From assembly GCF_014851915.1 (NCBI RefSeq), contig NZ_JACVAP010000005.1:124001-188000 (forward strand): a stretch of DNA of 64,000 nt, in the 5' to 3' direction. The notes beneath the pieces are model-generated. The model was not told where the DNA came from. It worked only from the letters and a program-made list of their open reading frames with translations, and searched no databases. The translations under genes and the position numbers were made by a program. Positions 34,994 through 45,152 of this stretch are shown here, in pieces (position 1 is the stretch's first letter; each line of letters starts with the position of its first letter). Source of the DNA: Xanthomonas sp. XNM01 (GTDB lineage Bacteria; Pseudomonadota; Gammaproteobacteria; Xanthomonadales; Xanthomonadaceae).

Positions 34994-35887
34994 TCAGGTG
35001 ATCGACGCGCGGTAGATCGATTCGATCGCCGCATCCAGGGCCTGGTCGAACTCCGCGTCGCTCTGCTGCGCGCTCAGGCCTTCGGTCAGTGCGCGGCTGA
35101 AGCTGGCGACCACGCCGGGATTCTTCGCCAGCCTGGCGTTGGCATCGTCGCGGCTGTAACCACCGGACAGGGCGACGACCTTCAGCACGGCGACGTGGTC
35201 GACCAGCTCCTGGAAGTAGCCGTCCACGCTGGGCAGGGTCAGCTTCAGGATCACCGGGGTCTTCGGATCGATCTTGTCCAGGCGGGCCAGCAGGCCCTGC
35301 TTCAGGGTCGCCTCGATGGCTTCCTTGTCGGCGGCCTTGATGTCCACTTCCGGTTCGATGATCGGCACCAGGCCGGCATCCAGCACCTGCTGGCCCAGCG
35401 CGAACTGCTGGTCGAGCACCGCGGCGATGCCGGCGGCGTTGTTGGCCTTGATCACCGAGCGTTCCTTGGTGCCGAACACGCCCTTGGCCCTGGCCTTGGC
35501 CAGCAGCGCATCCAGACCGGGAATCGGCTTGAGCAGCTGGACGCCGTCGGCCTCGTCTTCCAGACCCTTGTCGATCTTCAGGAACGGCACGACCTGCTTG
35601 GTCTGCCACAGATAGGTCGCCGCGTCCTGGCCGGCGAAGCTGTCGTCCAGGGTGCGCTCGAACAGAATCGCACCGAGCACGCGCTTGCCGTTGAATGCGG
35701 CGCTGGAGACGATGCGCTCGCGCATCTGGTGGACCTTGGCGAACATTTCCGCGTCGCCCGAATACGCCGACTCGTCGACGCCGTAGAGCTTGAGCGCCTT
35801 GGGCGTGCTGCCACCGCTCTGGTCGAGCGCGGCGATGAATCCCTGGCCCGACGCGATCCTCTCCAACTGCTCCTGATTCACTGCCAC
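34994..35887 (-). CDS. Class I fructose-bisphosphate aldolase
   Basis: 297 residues, of the short bacterial class I type. The active-site lysine lies in TPVILKLTLPS, and the phosphate-binding GGYSRDDANA and the N-terminal ALDQSGGSTPKAL are conserved. It cleaves fructose 1,6-bisphosphate in glycolysis through a Schiff base and needs no zinc. GTG 35887 is chosen because AGGAG sits seven bases upstream and the product then starts MAVNQEQLERIASG. A longer ATG start would put the Shine-Dalgarno inside the coding region. Confidence 0.93.
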   Translation of the reverse strand: MAVNQEQLERIASGQGFIAALDQSGGSTPKALKLYGVDESAYSGDAEMFAKVHQMRERIVSSAAFNGKRVLGAILFERTLDDSFAGQDAATYLWQTKQVVPFLKIDKGLEDEADGVQLLKPIPGLDALLAKARAKGVFGTKERSVIKANNAAGIAAVLDQQFALGQQVLDAGLVPIIEPEVDIKAADKEAIEATLKQGLLARLDKIDPKTPVILKLTLPSVDGYFQELVDHVAVLKVVALSGGYSRDDANARLAKNPGVVASFSRALTEGLSAQQSDAEFDQALDAAIESIYRASIT

Positions 35888-36736
35888 GGCTGCTTCTCCT
35901 GTGAGGTCGATATGCATGGAACCGGCATGGCCAGTCAGCGTGACATGATACCCGTGACGGACGCGGCGACGTCCCGGAACAGCGCAGATACGGCGCCGTT
36001 TTCGGCGGAAATTCAGCCTGGCCGATGGTGTGCTCGGAATGTCATGCGCTGTCAGTCGCGCGCCGCGCGTCGCCACGGAGTTTCAAACCCGGTCGTTCAC
36101 CATCCGCGGGCCGCGCGCAGTGTGGCGGTTGCAGTCGCGCAGCGAAGGGAGGCCGTCGCAGTGCACCCGCCTGGACACGCGTTCGCGCCTGCCGATCCCG
36201 AGCACGTGGGCCGAGCCGCCACTTCTGCGTCAGGTGTCGTTCCGGTCGCCGATTCCCGAGGGCGTGCCGCCGCGCGATGGCCGCGGTCGTCGATCTGGTG
36301 CATGCCGTTCCGGCGCGCCATGCCGGCAACCTGCAGATCATCCCGCAGCCATGCGCGTGCCGGAGGTGCAGGTCGAAGCACATCGTGCAGCGGATACCGC
36401 GTCCGGTGCGGTCTCCCTGCTGCCGGCGCGGGCGGACCGGCGGCTGCGGTCGTGTTCGCAGTCGACCTCGGCCGCGCGTACGCCTGCGCGGAACGCAGGT
36501 TTCCTTTCCCCCTGCGCGGCGGGTGTGGTGCGCAGGGCGGATGCCGGCGTGTGGAAGAAGATGGTGCCGTCGATGCCGGTGGCCAGCAGCGTCTCCGTCA
36601 GGACGCGGGCACGCCATGCAGCGGGAGTGCAGCAGCGAAGGAACCGGCACCGGCAGGATGCAGGTGCCGGGGCGCTGCACGGAAAGCGCCTCGCTGCGAC
36701 GGGAACCCGGCTCGCCCGGGTTCCCGCATCACACCA
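35888..36736. other. Gene-free spacer of about 850 bases
   Basis: This is the longest clearly empty stretch apart from the metE leader side. The left part holds the aldolase promoter; the right end holds the metE hairpin. Frames here have arginine/proline-rich, non-homologous translations and no ribosome sites. I see no RNA gene. Confidence 0.45.
36701..36725. terminator. Hairpin downstream of metE
   Basis: Perfect 10-base arms GGGAACCCGG and CCGGGTTCCC with a five-base loop, 12 bases past the metE stop. No T run, so termination is inferred from position. Confidence 0.55.
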
Positions 36737-39028
36737 TCAGGCCGCCCGCGCGCGTCCAGCACGCAGGATGCGGGCCGCTTCGACCATCCGCTCCAGCGCG
36801 GTGCGGACTTCCGGCCAGCCGCGGGTCTTCAGGCCGCAGTCCGGGTTGACCCAGAGCTGCTCGGGGGCCAGTACCGCACGCGCCTTCTCCAGCAGGCCGA
36901 CCATCTCCTCGACCGTGGGGATGCGCGGCGAATGGATGTCGTACACGCCCGGGCCGATCTCGTTCGGGTACTGGAAGCGCACGAACGCGTCCAGCAGTTC
37001 CATCCGCGAGCGCGAGGTCTCGATCGAGATCACGTCGGCGTCCATCGCCGCCACCGCCTCGATGATGTCGTTGAACTCCGAGTAGCACATGTGGGTGTGG
37101 ATCTGGGTCGCATCCGCCACGCCGCTGGCGCTGATCCGGAAGCTGCGCACCGCCCAGTCCAGGTAGGCGCGCCAGTCGTCCCGGCGCAGCGGCAGGCCTT
37201 CGCGGATCGCCGGCTCGTCGATCTGGATGGCCTTGATGCCGGCCCGCTCCAGGTCGACCACTTCGTCGCGCAGGGCCAGCGCGATCTGCAGGCAGGTGTC
37301 GGCGCGGGGCTGGTCGTCGCGCACGAACGACCACTGCAGCACCGTCACCGGTCCGGTCAGCATGCCCTTGACCGGCGCTGCGGTCAGCGACTGCGCGTAG
37401 TGCGACCAGCGCACCGTCATCGGCGCCGGGCGGACCACGTCGCCGAAGATGATCGGCGGCTTCACGCAGCGGCTGCCGTAGCTCTGCACCCAGCCCAGCT
37501 TGGTGAAGGCGAAGCCGTCCAGCTGCTCGCCGAAGTACTCGACCATGTCGTTGCGCTCGAACTCGCCATGCACCAGCACATCGAGGCCGATCTGCTCCTG
37601 GAAGCGGATGCAGCGTTCGGTCTCGGCGGCGATGAAGGCCTCGTAGTCGGCGTCGGCCAGCCTGCCGGACTTGTGCTTCGCCCGCGCCTCACGCACGTCC
37701 AGCGTCTGCGGGAATGAACCGATCGTGGTGGTCGGGTACAGCGGCAGCTTCAACGCATCGGCCTGCAGGCCGCGGCGCAGCGCGAACGGGCTGCGGCGCT
37801 CGGCATCGGCCGGCGTCAGCGCGGCCAGGCGCGCACCGACCTCGGGGCGATGCACGCGCGGCGACGCACGGCGCGCCTCGATCCGCTGGCGCGCATCGTC
37901 CAGTGCGGCCTCGGCACCGTCGCGGCCGTCCAGCGCATCGGACAGTACGCGCAGTTCGCCGATCTTCTGCTTCGCGAACGACAGCCACGACTTCAGGTCG
38001 GCCTCGAGCGCCTTCTCGCTGTCCAGGTCGACCGGCACGTGCAGCAGCGAGCACGACGGCGCCAGCCACAGATTGCCGGCGCCCACCCGGTTGCGGGCGT
38101 AGCGGGCCAGCAGCAGGGCGTTGTCCAGGCGGCTGCGCCAGATGTTGCGGCCATCGACCAGGCCGGCCGACAGCACGCGGTCGGCCGGCAGCGCGTCCAG
38201 CACGGTCTCCAGCTGTTCGGGCGCACGCACCAGATCGACATGCAGGCCGTCCACCGGCAGCGACGCGGCCAGCTCCAGGTTGTCGCCGAGTGCGCCGAAA
38301 TAGGTGGCAAGCAGCAGCTTCGGCCGGTCGGCGTTCTCCAGTGCGGCGTAGGCGCGGCGGAAGGCGTCGCGCACGTTGTCGTCCAGGTCCAGCACCAGTG
38401 CGGGTTCGTCGATCTGCACCCAGTCGGCGCCGGCCGCCTTCAGCCGCGCCAGCAGTTCGGCATAGACCGGCAGCAGCCGCCCGAGCAGGGCGAAGCGGTC
38501 GCTGCTGTCGGTGGTCTTGGACAGCCACAGGAAGGTCACCGGCCCGATCAGCACCGGGCGCGTGGCGTGGCCGAGCGCCCTGGCTTCCAGGAACTCGGCC
38601 ACCGGCTTGTCGTCGCGCAGCGCGAACTGCTGGTCGGCATGCAGTTCGGGCACGAGGTAGTGGTAGTTGGTGTCGAACCACTTGGTCATTTCCAGCGCAC
38701 GCAGGTCGATGCCGTCGCGCTGCACGCCGCGGGCCAGCGCGAAGTAGCCGGCCAGCGGCTCGGCATCGGCCAGGGCGCGGTAGCGCTGCGGGATCGCATC
38801 CAGCAGCCAGGCGGTGTCCAGCACCTGGTCGTACAGCGAGAAGTCGTTGCTGGGCAGCAGCTGTGCGCCGGCGTCGGCCTGCAGCTGCCAGTGGCGCTGG
38901 CGCAGTTCGCGGGCGACGGCGAGCAGCTGGCTGGCGTCCAGTTCGCCGCGCCAGTGCGCCTCCAGCGCGCGCTTGAGTTCACGGCGTCCGCCGATGCGGG
39001 GGAAGCCGAGATTGGTGACGATGCTCAT
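36737..39028 (-). CDS. metE: Cobalamin-independent methionine synthase
   Basis: 763 residues, full length. The N-terminal half starts with the family sequence [19 protein letters not shown]. The C-terminal half has TTIGSFPQT and the zinc ligands: His in [10 protein letters not shown], Cys in the same segment, a glutamate of the domain, and Cys in [12 protein letters not shown]. It methylates homocysteine using methyl-tetrahydrofolate polyglutamate. ATG 39028 has GAGGAA upstream. A cobalamin riboswitch about 235 bases upstream should switch it off when B12 is present, since the B12-dependent enzyme would then suffice. Confidence 0.97.
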   Translation of the reverse strand: MSIVTNLGFPRIGGRRELKRALEAHWRGELDASQLLAVARELRQRHWQLQADAGAQLLPSNDFSLYDQVLDTAWLLDAIPQRYRALADAEPLAGYFALARGVQRDGIDLRALEMTKWFDTNYHYLVPELHADQQFALRDDKPVAEFLEARALGHATRPVLIGPVTFLWLSKTTDSSDRFALLGRLLPVYAELLARLKAAGADWVQIDEPALVLDLDDNVRDAFRRAYAALENADRPKLLLATYFGALGDNLELAASLPVDGLHVDLVRAPEQLETVLDALPADRVLSAGLVDGRNIWRSRLDNALLLARYARNRVGAGNLWLAPSCSLLHVPVDLDSEKALEADLKSWLSFAKQKIGELRVLSDALDGRDGAEAALDDARQRIEARRASPRVHRPEVGARLAALTPADAERRSPFALRRGLQADALKLPLYPTTTIGSFPQTLDVREARAKHKSGRLADADYEAFIAAETERCIRFQEQIGLDVLVHGEFERNDMVEYFGEQLDGFAFTKLGWVQSYGSRCVKPPIIFGDVVRPAPMTVRWSHYAQSLTAAPVKGMLTGPVTVLQWSFVRDDQPRADTCLQIALALRDEVVDLERAGIKAIQIDEPAIREGLPLRRDDWRAYLDWAVRSFRISASGVADATQIHTHMCYSEFNDIIEAVAAMDADVISIETSRSRMELLDAFVRFQYPNEIGPGVYDIHSPRIPTVEEMVGLLEKARAVLAPEQLWVNPDCGLKTRGWPEVRTALERMVEAARILRAGRARAA

Positions 39029-39262
39029 TGATGCGATTCCTCATTCGTTGGGCGAAGAGGAACGAAGGAACCGCGCACCCGCGCGGCCGGATCCGGCCGA
39101 TCGTGCACGCCAGCGACCTTCGCCCCCGCGGGCGAACCGGAGCCATCGCGGAGAGGCGGACGCAGGCGCGCGCCCGCACCGGGCGGTACGGACGACGGCC
39201 CCGGCCATCCCCCCGCGGGGATTCCAGGTCGAACATGCGGAGGGGCACCTCCACACGGCCAG

Positions 39263-39430
39263 GGCAGGTCTTCGGGCTCGTGGACGCAGTGCCGCGTGAC
39301 GCCGGCACCTCCTACTGTCCGCCGCTTCCCGGCCGGTTTCCCGGCCAGTGCTGATGGCGAAGGTCGTTTCCACCTACCGCTGCGGGGCAGCGCCGGCATT
39401 GGACCCGTGGGTCCGCACAGGCTTCCCTTT
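39263..39430 (-). promoter_or_regulatory. Cobalamin (B12) riboswitch upstream of metE
   Basis: Read on the minus strand, the conserved parts come in order. GGGAAGC and a GTG element come first (39421-39427 and onward). The core GCGCTGCCCCGCAGCGGTA is at 39375-39393, then CACTGGCCGGG and GGGAAG. The B12 box AGCCCGAAGACCTGCC is at 39263-39278. This is the standard cobalamin aptamer. Its expression platform should lie between 39262 and 39029, where several GC-rich hairpins can form. Confidence 0.93.
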
Positions 39431-40152
39431 TAATCCATCGCATCATGCGGATGAAGCGATGAAACCTCGGCAGGCGGCACGTTAGCCGGTGGCCGGGCGG
39501 TGCGTCAACCGCGTCTGCCGTGGGGTGGCGGGCAGGTCGCGGAGCGACGCGCGCGGTGCATGCAGGCGTGGGGTCCCCGCGCCTGCGGATCGACGTGCGG
39601 CTGAGCAGCGGTCTCGTGCGAGAAGAACGACGCGCGTGCGGATGCAGCTCCAGGGGCTGCGCGCGCATCGTCGCCTCACAACGGCATGGGATGTCCGAGC
39701 GCCGGGCTGGCCCGGGATGTCGGGCGGCATGACCGGACGTCCTGCAGGCCTGCGATGGGGCTGTGCGGCGCCGCTTTCACCGCTGCCGGAGCGAGGGAGC
39801 TTGCGCGTCATCCAATGGCCGCGACCGGGAGGGCGACAGCCGGCGGGTCGTCGACCACCTCGCGGAAATTGCATGCGGGCCACTGGGAGGACGTCGCGCA
39901 AACCGTTGGCACGGCTTGCAGCCGGCCGCGGACCACCTCCGCCGCTGCGCACGGCCCCGGACCTGTCTGGTCCATCCCTGCACCGCATCGCGTCTACAGG
40001 CATGAATCGGAGCCCACGTCGCGCTTGCGATCGAAGAGAGGGCATGCGTGTCGGTGCGCGATGCCTTCGGTCCCCAGGCAACCTTGGTCGAAGAGCAGGC
40101 GGTCGCTGCCGATCGCTTCCGGCACCTGAGCGGCGGATGGAATAATCGCGGC
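39431..40152. other. Gene-free spacer upstream of the metE riboswitch, about 720 bases
   Basis: Apart from the metE promoter expected near the riboswitch end (an AT-rich TTTTAATCC stretch lies at 39428-39436), no gene or RNA is recognised. Confidence 0.4.
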
Positions 40153-40500
40153 ATGACCGATGCACCTCCGACCCTGCTGGTCGTCATTGCCTTCCTGTTC
40201 GCGATCAGCGGGATCTACATCGTTCTCGTCGGCCTGGTCTTCGACGTCTGGATGGAACGTCGGCATCGGCATCGCACCAGCCTGCCCCTGGTCACGCCGC
40301 CTGCATCGGTGCCACTGATGACGCCGTTCCAGTGCGGTCTGGTCCTGCTGCTGCCCGGATACGCGCGGGCGCGCGACCAGCAGTCGAGCATCCATCTGGC
40401 GCGTCCGCTGTGGCGCTGGCTGGCGATCGGACACGTGTCGATGGTGATCGTCTTCAGCCTGTCCCTGCTGGGTGCGCTGTGGCTGCTGCCCGGTCGCTGA
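40153..40500 (+). CDS. Small membrane protein, 115 aa
   Basis: Two hydrophobic segments: residues about 8-30 (LLVVIAFLFAISGIYIVLVGLVF) and about 92-112 (VSMVIVFSLSLLGALWLL), with a basic polar middle. No family is recognised. ATG 40153 begins just before the first segment; the frame is open upstream. It is probably an inner-membrane protein. Confidence 0.62.
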   Translation: MTDAPPTLLVVIAFLFAISGIYIVLVGLVFDVWMERRHRHRTSLPLVTPPASVPLMTPFQCGLVLLLPGYARARDQQSSIHLARPLWRWLAIGHVSMVIVFSLSLLGALWLLPGR

Positions 40501-40783
40501 GGCCGGCCTGACGCGCCGCTGGACCGGCCCATCGACGAGGCGTCGCGCGTGCGCCGCCGCCGCGCTCACTGGCATGGCGGCGCCGGTCGAAGGTCTGCAG
40601 GACGGACGCGGATCGGCGTCGGGCTGTCCGTATCGCACGCGCGGCCGGTTTCCGTTTCCGGCGAGCCGGACGGGGCAGCCGGACGGCAGCGGCGGACGAC
40701 CGCGACACAGCGATCCACCCACCGCCTTGCCGGATGAGCCCGGGGCGGGTGCAATGCCGGCTTCCCCCGCTGCCCCGTCCGCC

Positions 40784-41887
40784 ATGAGCCTGCTGTTCTC
40801 GCCGTTGACCCTCGGCCCGCTGACCCTGCCCAACCGCATCGTGATCGCCCCGATGTGTCAGTACTCGGCGCACGCCGGCGTGGTCAGCGACTGGCACCAC
40901 ATCCACCTGGGCCAGCTGGCGCTGTCCGGCGCCGGGCTGCTGATCCTGGAGGCGACCGCGGTGGAGCCGCGCGGCGGCATCAGCCATGCCGACCTGGGCC
41001 TGTGGAACGACGACCAGGAAGCCGCGCTGGCCGCGCTGCTGGCCTCGCTGCGGCGCTGGTCGCCAATGCCGCTGGGCATCCAGCTGGCGCATGCCGGGCG
41101 CAAGGCCTCGACCCGGCGGCCCTGGGAAGGCGGCGGCCAGATCGAGGCCGGGCATCCGCAGGGCTGGAGCACGGTGTCCGCCTCGCCGCTGCCGTTCCGC
41201 GAGGGCGATGCCGCACCGCTGGCGCTGGATGCGGCCGGGATCGATGCGCTGGTCGCCGACTTCGTCCAGGCCGCGCGGCGTGCCGAACGCGCCGGCCTGC
41301 AGCTGATCGAACTGCACGCCGCGCACGGCTACCTGCTGCACCAGTTCCTGTCGCCGCTGAGCAACCAGCGCGACGACGCCTACGGCGGTTCGCTGGAGAA
41401 CCGGATGCGGCTGGTGCTGCGGATCTTCGACGCGCTCCGCGCGGCGGTGTCGCCTGCGGTCGCGGTGGGCGTGCGCATCTCCGCCACCGACTGGGTCGCC
41501 GGCGGCTGGGATCTGGAGCAGAGCGTCGCCCTGTCGCAGGCGCTGGACGCGCGCGGCTGCGACTTCATCCATGTCTCCAGTGGCGGCCTGGATCCGCGCC
41601 AGCAGATCGCCCTCGCTCCGGGTTACCAGGTGCCGTTCGCCGCGGCGATCCGGGCGCAGGTGCGCACGCCGGTGATCGCGGTCGGCCTGATCACCGAGCC
41701 GCAGCATGCCGAGTCGGTGCTGGCCGAGGGCCAGGCCGACGCGGTCGCGCTGGCCCGCGGCATCCTCTACGACCCGCGCTGGCCGTGGCACGCGGCGGCG
41801 GCGCTGGGCGCCACGATCGCGCCGGCGCCCCAGTACGAGCGCTGCGAGCCGCGCTCGGCGCGCGGGCTGTTCGCGCGGCCGGCCTGA
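40784..41887 (+). CDS. NADH:flavin oxidoreductase, Old Yellow Enzyme family (YqjM-like)
   Basis: 367 residues forming one TIM barrel. The FMN motif starts LPNRIVIAPMCQYSA, with the YqjM-type cysteine of PMCQYSA. The catalytic pair is HAAHGYLLHQFLSPLSNQR, and the FMN phosphate region is GLITEPQHAESVL with ALARGILYDPRW. Such enzymes reduce activated C=C bonds with NADPH. ATG 40784 is close to the family start. It reads into purU with 65 bases between. Confidence 0.93.
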   Translation: MSLLFSPLTLGPLTLPNRIVIAPMCQYSAHAGVVSDWHHIHLGQLALSGAGLLILEATAVEPRGGISHADLGLWNDDQEAALAALLASLRRWSPMPLGIQLAHAGRKASTRRPWEGGGQIEAGHPQGWSTVSASPLPFREGDAAPLALDAAGIDALVADFVQAARRAERAGLQLIELHAAHGYLLHQFLSPLSNQRDDAYGGSLENRMRLVLRIFDALRAAVSPAVAVGVRISATDWVAGGWDLEQSVALSQALDARGCDFIHVSSGGLDPRQQIALAPGYQVPFAAAIRAQVRTPVIAVGLITEPQHAESVLAEGQADAVALARGILYDPRWPWHAAAALGATIAPAPQYERCEPRSARGLFARPA

Positions 41888-41952
41888 GCGGGGCGGTAAC
41901 GCCTGAAACCGCCCGCCCGCCGGGCGGTCCGCTCGCATACCATGTCGCCCCT

Positions 41953-42804
41953 ATGCGAAACGACTACATCCTTGCGCTTTCCTGCCCGGACCGGACCGGC
42001 ATCGTCTACCGGGTCAGCGGCCTGCTGTTCGGGCTGAACTGCAACATCGTCGACGCCCAGCAGTACGGCGACGAGGAAACCGGCCGCTTCTTCCTGCGCG
42101 TGCACTTCGAGCTGCCGGCCAGCGACACCCTGGCGCCGCTGCAGGAGCGCTTCGAGACGCTGGCCGCCGAGTTCGGCATGGAGTGGCAGATCCACGATGC
42201 GCGCCGGCGCGCGCGGCTGCTGGTGCTGGTCAGCCGCCAGGGCCACTGCCTCAACGACCTGCTGTTCCGCACCCACAGCGGCCAGCTCAACGTCGACATC
42301 GTCGCGGTCGCCTCCAACCATGCCGACTTCGCGCCGCTGGCGCAGTCCTACCAGGTGCCGTTCCACCATCTGCCGGTCGATGCCTCCAACCGCGATGCGC
42401 AGGAACGCGCACTGCTGGATCTGGTCGAGCGCGAGCAGGTCGACCTGGTGGTGCTGGCCCGTTACATGCAGATCCTCTCGCCGGCGCTGTGCACCGCGCT
42501 GGCCGGACGCGCGATCAACATCCACCACAGCTTCCTGCCCAGCTTCAAGGGCGCCCAGCCGTACCACCAGGCGCACGCACGCGGGGTCAAGATCATCGGT
42601 GCGACCGCGCACTACGTGACCTCGGATCTGGACGAGGGCCCGATCATCGAGCAGGACGTGGCCCGCGTGGACCATGCGATGACCCCGCGCGACCTGGTCC
42701 GGGTGGGCAGCGACATCGAGTCGCAGGTGCTGGCGCGCGCGGTGCGCCGCCATGTCGAGCACCGGATCCTGCGCAACGGGCACAAGACCGTCGTGTTCCG
42801 CTGA
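41953..42804 (+). CDS. purU: Formyltetrahydrofolate deformylase
   Basis: 283 residues. An N-terminal ACT domain (residues about 5-80, ILALSCPDRTGIVYRVSGLL) precedes a formyltransferase-like domain. The catalytic Asn-His-Asp is in INIHHSFLPSFKGAQPYHQA and TAHYVTSDLDEGPII. It hydrolyses 10-formyl-THF to formate and THF, supplying formate for PurT and balancing one-carbon pools. The last 161 bases overlap the end of a converging gene on the other strand. Confidence 0.95.
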   Translation: MRNDYILALSCPDRTGIVYRVSGLLFGLNCNIVDAQQYGDEETGRFFLRVHFELPASDTLAPLQERFETLAAEFGMEWQIHDARRRARLLVLVSRQGHCLNDLLFRTHSGQLNVDIVAVASNHADFAPLAQSYQVPFHHLPVDASNRDAQERALLDLVEREQVDLVVLARYMQILSPALCTALAGRAINIHHSFLPSFKGAQPYHQAHARGVKIIGATAHYVTSDLDEGPIIEQDVARVDHAMTPRDLVRVGSDIESQVLARAVRRHVEHRILRNGHKTVVFR

Positions 42805-43315
42805 CCGCCTGCGGGCGGTACGCGGCGGCGTGGCGCCAGAACAGCCGCGCCGGCGCGGCCAGCCAGACGGCGGCGAGGGTCGCCAGCAGCACGCTGGCCA
42901 CCGCCGTGGCCGTGCGGACGGCCACCTTCGGCCAGCCTGCGATCCGCGCCACCAGCGCCGTCGGCCGCAGCGCCATCCACGGGGCCGCCACGCCGGCCGA
43001 GGCCAGCAGCAGGGTGGCGAACACCCCCATGCGTTCGCCGCCGGCGTGCAGATTGAAGCCGGACACGAGGGACAGGAACAGCCCGACGCCCAGCCAGGCG
43101 GCCGTCTCGACCAGGCCTGCGAGGAAGGGACGTGCAGGCGATGCGGGCGTGGTGTGGAGCACATGGCGATGGAGCAGCACGCCGCAGGCGGGCAGGACCA
43201 GCAGCGGGAACGCCGGCGCGAAGCCCGCCATCGCACCGATGCCGATGCAGGCCAGCGGCATGAGCAGGCCGGCCGGCAACGCCGCCGGCGTCACCGTCGC
43301 GATCCGGTCCGCCAT
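42644..43315 (-). CDS. Membrane protein next to TSUP exporter, 223 aa
   Basis: The first 150 residues contain about four hydrophobic segments, for example LACIGIGAMAGFAPAFPLLVL and LLASAGVAAPWMAL. The last 60 residues are arginine/proline-rich and come from sequence that is also the antisense of purU, so the true end may be earlier; no stop occurs in this frame before 42644. It starts 20 bases after the TSUP exporter stop and is probably co-transcribed. No family is recognised. Confidence 0.55.
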   Translation of the reverse strand: MADRIATVTPAALPAGLLMPLACIGIGAMAGFAPAFPLLVLPACGVLLHRHVLHTTPASPARPFLAGLVETAAWLGVGLFLSLVSGFNLHAGGERMGVFATLLLASAGVAAPWMALRPTALVARIAGWPKVAVRTATAVASVLLATLAAVWLAAPARLFWRHAAAYRPQAVSGTRRSCARCAGSGARHGGAPRAPAPATRCRCPPGPGRAGSSHGPRGPRPAR

Positions 43316-43335
43316 GCCGCACGCGCCGTGCGGGA

Positions 43336-44151
43336 TTACAGGCCGGCCCACTGGCGCAGCGGATGCGCCGGATCGGCCAGCAGGCGTACCGCCAGCAGCA
43401 CCGACACCGTCACCAGCAGCGGCTTGATCAGGCGCGCGCCGGCACGCATCGCGAAGCGCGAGCCCAGCTGCGCGCCGATGAACTGTCCGGCGCCCATCAC
43501 CAGGCCGACCTTCCACAGGATCGCGCCACTGAACACGAACACCACGAACGCACCGACGTTGGAGCCGAAGTTCAGGAATTTGGTGTGCGCGGTGGCCTTC
43601 AGGATCCCGTAACCGGCCAGGCTGACGAAGCCCAGCATCAGGAACGAGCCGGTGCCCGGCCCGAACACGCCATCGTAGAAGCCGATCACCGGTACGAAGC
43701 CGAGCGCGAACGCGCGCGGGCTGATCCGCTGCTGGCGCTCGACCTCGCCGATGCCCGGCTTCAGGCCGAAATAGGCGGCGATGCCGACCAGCACGAACGG
43801 CAGCGCCGCCTTCAGCGCATCGCCCGGCATCAGCGTGGCCAGCAGCGCGCCGAGCACCGCGCCGAGCGCCGCACCCAGCACCATCGGCAGCTGCCCGCGC
43901 AGATCGACGTGGCCATGCCGGGCGTAGGCCCAGCTCGCCGAGCCGGAACCGAACAGCGACTGCAGCTTGTTGGTGCCCAGCGCCTGCAGCGGCGGAATCC
44001 CCGCCAGCACCATCGCAGGAATGGTGATCATGCCGCCGCCGCCGGCGATGGCATCGATGAAGCCGGCCAGCAGCCCGGCGAGGAACAGCAGCAACAGGAC
44101 CTGCAGGGCGAACTCGGGCACGGTGGTTCCGGAAAAGTGGGAAAAGCGCAC
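43336..44151 (-). CDS. TSUP (TauE/SafE) family sulfite/anion exporter
   Basis: 271 residues, two symmetrical halves of four membrane segments. Each half has the family-type glycine-rich loop: IDAIAGGGGMITIPAMVLAGIPP with ALGTNKLQSLFGS, and VIGFYDGVFGPGTGSFLMLGF with KFLNFGSNVGAF. These proteins move sulfite, sulfoacetate or related anions; the substrate is unknown. ATG 44151 gives a short soluble start. Confidence 0.92.
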   Translation of the reverse strand: MRFSHFSGTTVPEFALQVLLLLFLAGLLAGFIDAIAGGGGMITIPAMVLAGIPPLQALGTNKLQSLFGSGSASWAYARHGHVDLRGQLPMVLGAALGAVLGALLATLMPGDALKAALPFVLVGIAAYFGLKPGIGEVERQQRISPRAFALGFVPVIGFYDGVFGPGTGSFLMLGFVSLAGYGILKATAHTKFLNFGSNVGAFVVFVFSGAILWKVGLVMGAGQFIGAQLGSRFAMRAGARLIKPLLVTVSVLLAVRLLADPAHPLRQWAGL

Positions 44152-44227
44152 GCGCCGTGCGTGGCGGGGCGTGCCATTCTAGGTGCGCGAGCCGGGCAGG
44201 GTGCACCGGCATGCGAGGGAGGCTTCA

Positions 44228-45124
44228 ATGAGGCTGCACGGATGGCGCAGGCGGATCGGCCTGATCGGGCTCGGCGCACTCTCGATCGTGTTGGCCCTGC
44301 CGCTGCAGGCGCAGCCACGCAGCGCCTCGGGCGCCTACGAGGCGAAGGACTATCCCCTGTGCGCACGGCTGTACGCGGTGCAGGCCGACCGCAGTCCGCC
44401 GGTCCAGGGCGCCGCCTACGCCGCGGCCAGCTGCCTGGCCCTGGCAGGCGAGGCCGACGCCGCGCTGGAGCGCCTGCAGCGCGCGCCGTCCGACCAGCTG
44501 CGCAGCCAGATCGCGGAGGATCCCGACTTCGTCACCCTGCACGACGACCCGCGCTGGGATGCGCTGCTGGCCCGCTACCGCACCGACATGCAGGCCGAGC
44601 TGGAGGATCTGGACCACGCACTGCTGGCCGACCTCGAACGTCGCGTCGATCGCGACCAGGCGCTGCGCAACCGCTCGATGGCGGCGCCGTCCGACCCGGC
44701 CATCAACGAGGAGCTGGGCCGTGTCGACGCCGACAACACCGCCTGGCTGAAGGCTTACCTGTCCGAGCATGGCTGGCCGCCGTATGCGCTGGTCGGACGC
44801 AGCGGCAGCCAGGGCTTCTGGCTGCTGGCCCAGCATGCCGATGCCGATCCGCAGTTCCAGGAGCAGGTGCTGGTGCTGCTGGGCGAGGCCGTCGCGCGCG
44901 GCGAAGCCTCCGGCATCCACCTGGCCTATCTGACCGACCGCGTGCGCGTGGCGCAGGGGAAGCCGCAGGTCTACGGCACCCAGTTCTGGCAGGTCGAAGG
45001 CGTCCTGCAGCCGCGCCCGCTCGAGGATCCGGATGGCGTCGATGCGCGACGCGGCGCGCTCGGCATGCCGACCCTGGCCGAGTATGCGGCGACGATGGAA
45101 GACCTCCACGCCAGCCCGCACTGA
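44228..45124 (+). CDS. Secreted DUF6624-like protein, 298 aa
   Basis: An N-terminal signal peptide (LIGLGALSIVLALPLQAQP) is followed by a TPR-like helical region with paired ACARLY and AAASCLALAGEADAAL segments, then a domain with WLKAYLSEHGWPPYALVGRSGSQGFWLLAQHAD and VYGTQFW, as in the DUF6624 family. Function is unknown; periplasmic location is likely. It lies 28 bases upstream of the amidohydrolase gene on the same strand, so an operon is probable. Confidence 0.78.
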   Translation: MRLHGWRRRIGLIGLGALSIVLALPLQAQPRSASGAYEAKDYPLCARLYAVQADRSPPVQGAAYAAASCLALAGEADAALERLQRAPSDQLRSQIAEDPDFVTLHDDPRWDALLARYRTDMQAELEDLDHALLADLERRVDRDQALRNRSMAAPSDPAINEELGRVDADNTAWLKAYLSEHGWPPYALVGRSGSQGFWLLAQHADADPQFQEQVLVLLGEAVARGEASGIHLAYLTDRVRVAQGKPQVYGTQFWQVEGVLQPRPLEDPDGVDARRGALGMPTLAEYAATMEDLHASPH

Positions 45125-45152
45125 TCCGTCCCACGTTTTCAAGGAACCGCTC

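Noticed and set aside
34649-37717. A 1,022-codon plus-strand frame covering parts of pncA, the aldolase and metE
   Set aside because: Three well-supported genes lie on the other strand, so this is a shadow of GC-rich codon use.
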